Made by a program: the position numbers and the translations under genes. This document shows, in pieces, positions 4,910 to 5,784 of a stretch of 5,784 bases of DNA (position 1 is the stretch's first letter; every line of letters begins with the position of its first letter). Source of the DNA: Gammaproteobacteria bacterium. Lineage in GTDB: Bacteria > Pseudomonadota > Gammaproteobacteria > SZUA-229. The notes below the pieces were generated by a model that saw only the letters and a list, made by a program, of their open reading frames with translations, made no database searches and had not been told where the DNA came from. The stretch is from positions 1 to 5,784 of the forward strand of contig JAJRTD010000228.1 in assembly GCA_024278435.1 (NCBI GenBank), read 5' to 3'.

Positions 4910-5784
4910 TGCAATATAGAAAACTGGGGCGAACCGGACTGGATATCAGCGTCATTGGTCTCGGTACCATGACCTGGGGGTTGCAGAACACCCAGGCGCA
5001 GGGTTTCGAGCAAATGGACTACGCCATTGAGCGCGGCATTAATTTTTTTGATACCGCCGAAATGTATGCCATCCCGCCGAGTGAGAAAACCTTCGGTACC
5101 ACGGAAACGATTATCGGCAACTGGTTTGCCTCACGGGCCAGTCGTGACAAGGTCATACTGGCATCGAAAATAACCGGGCCGGGTCTGTCGTGGATACGCG
5201 GTGGAAAAAGTTATATTGATAAAGAAAATATCATCCAGGCAGTAGAAGGCAGCCTGAAAAGATTGCAAACGGATTACATCGACCTCTATCAGCTGCACTG
5301 GCCTAACAGGGGCTCCTATCACTTCGGCCAGATATGGGACTACGCGCCAGCGTTTGATGTACAGGCCGAAGAAGATAACTTTCTCGAAGTTCTGCAAACC
5401 CTGAAGGCATTAATACAGGACGGAAAAATCCGCCATATCGGTTTGTCCAACGAAACCGCCTGGGGTCTGATGAAATGGCTGCAGCTGGCCGAGAAAAACG
5501 GTTTGCCGCGCATGGCCTCCATTCAAAATGAATACTCACTGCTTTGCCGTCACTTCGAACCGGACCTGGCTGAAATCGCTATTCACGAAGACTGTGGTTT
5601 ACTTGCATGGTCGCCCCTGTGCAGAGGCATGTTAAGCGGAAAATATCTCAATGGCGCTCGCCCGCAAGGCGCACGGATAACCATAGAAACCCGGCATGAG
5701 CACAGAGTGTCACCGCAGACAGATGCCGCAATACAAAAATATGTTGAGCTGGCGAAACAGTATGAACTCGATGTCTGCCAGATG
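4909..5784 (+). CDS. Tas-like aldo/keto reductase (cut at window end)
   Basis: The frame is open from an ATG at 4909 to the last base, giving 292 residues; the E. coli Tas protein has about 346, so roughly 50 C-terminal residues are missing. It is a TIM-barrel NADPH-dependent aldo/keto reductase. The catalytic tetrad is complete: Asp48 and Tyr53 in FFDTAEMY, Lys87 in ILASK and His130 in LYQLHWP. Other shared segments are the start MQYRKLGRTGLDISVIGLGTM, SLKRLQTDYIDLYQ, GKIRHIGLSNET and LSGKYLNGARPQGAR, all close to E. coli Tas. Its ATG overlaps the isomerase TGA by one base (TGATG), with AGGGG eight bases upstream, so it belongs to the same operon and is probably translationally coupled. In this context it may reduce the short aldehyde released by the aldolase, such as acetaldehyde, methylthioacetaldehyde or lactaldehyde; this is inference. 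Aldo/keto reductases are broad in substrate, so a general detoxifying role is also possible. Confidence 0.9.
   Translation, partial: MQYRKLGRTGLDISVIGLGTMTWGLQNTQAQGFEQMDYAIERGINFFDTAEMYAIPPSEKTFGTTETIIGNWFASRASRDKVILASKITGPGLSWIRGGKSYIDKENIIQAVEGSLKRLQTDYIDLYQLHWPNRGSYHFGQIWDYAPAFDVQAEEDNFLEVLQTLKALIQDGKIRHIGLSNETAWGLMKWLQLAEKNGLPRMASIQNEYSLLCRHFEPDLAEIAIHEDCGLLAWSPLCRGMLSGKYLNGARPQGARITIETRHEHRVSPQTDAAIQKYVELAKQYELDVCQM

Overview
The window looks like chromosomal DNA of a proteobacterium, most likely a gammaproteobacterium. This rests on moderate G+C, Shine-Dalgarno-led genes, a Tas-like aldo/keto reductase close to the E. coli protein, and DUF3175 and DUF2784 family proteins. The genus cannot be fixed from the sequence. 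There are no rRNA or tRNA genes, insertion sequences or CRISPR repeats.

Layout. (1) 1-216, plus strand: the last 71 codons of a PlsC-type phospholipid acyltransferase. (2) 331-576, plus: a small acidic protein with a Cys-Tyr...Cys...Trp C-terminal module resembling DUF1496. (3) 1636-592, minus: a tight three-gene operon. It encodes a 95-residue two-span membrane protein, a DUF2784 membrane protein with a probable GTG start, and a DUF3175 protein whose start overlaps the preceding stop. (4) 1637-1810: a 174-bp divergent intergenic region with a 32-bp interrupted dyad and an adjacent 10-bp perfect palindrome, both overlying the best minus-strand promoter candidate. (5) 1811-5784, plus: an operon of a 669-residue class II aldolase/short-chain dehydrogenase fusion, an MtnA-family aldose-1-phosphate isomerase, and a Tas-like aldo/keto reductase cut by the window end.

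Working together. MtnA-family enzymes isomerise 5-methylthioribose-1-phosphate or 5-deoxyribose-1-phosphate to the ketose-1-phosphate. Class II aldolases cleave ketose-1-phosphates to DHAP plus a short aldehyde. The fused dehydrogenase and the aldo/keto reductase are both suited to handling the released aldehyde. The operon therefore reads as a variant of the DHAP shunt / 5-deoxyribose disposal route, which recycles 5'-deoxyadenosine and methylthioadenosine left by SAM enzymes, with the aldolase fused to an aldehyde-processing domain. The order and catalytic residues are visible; the substrate is inferred. No nucleoside phosphorylase or sugar kinase is in the window, so the first step must be encoded elsewhere, perhaps just downstream.
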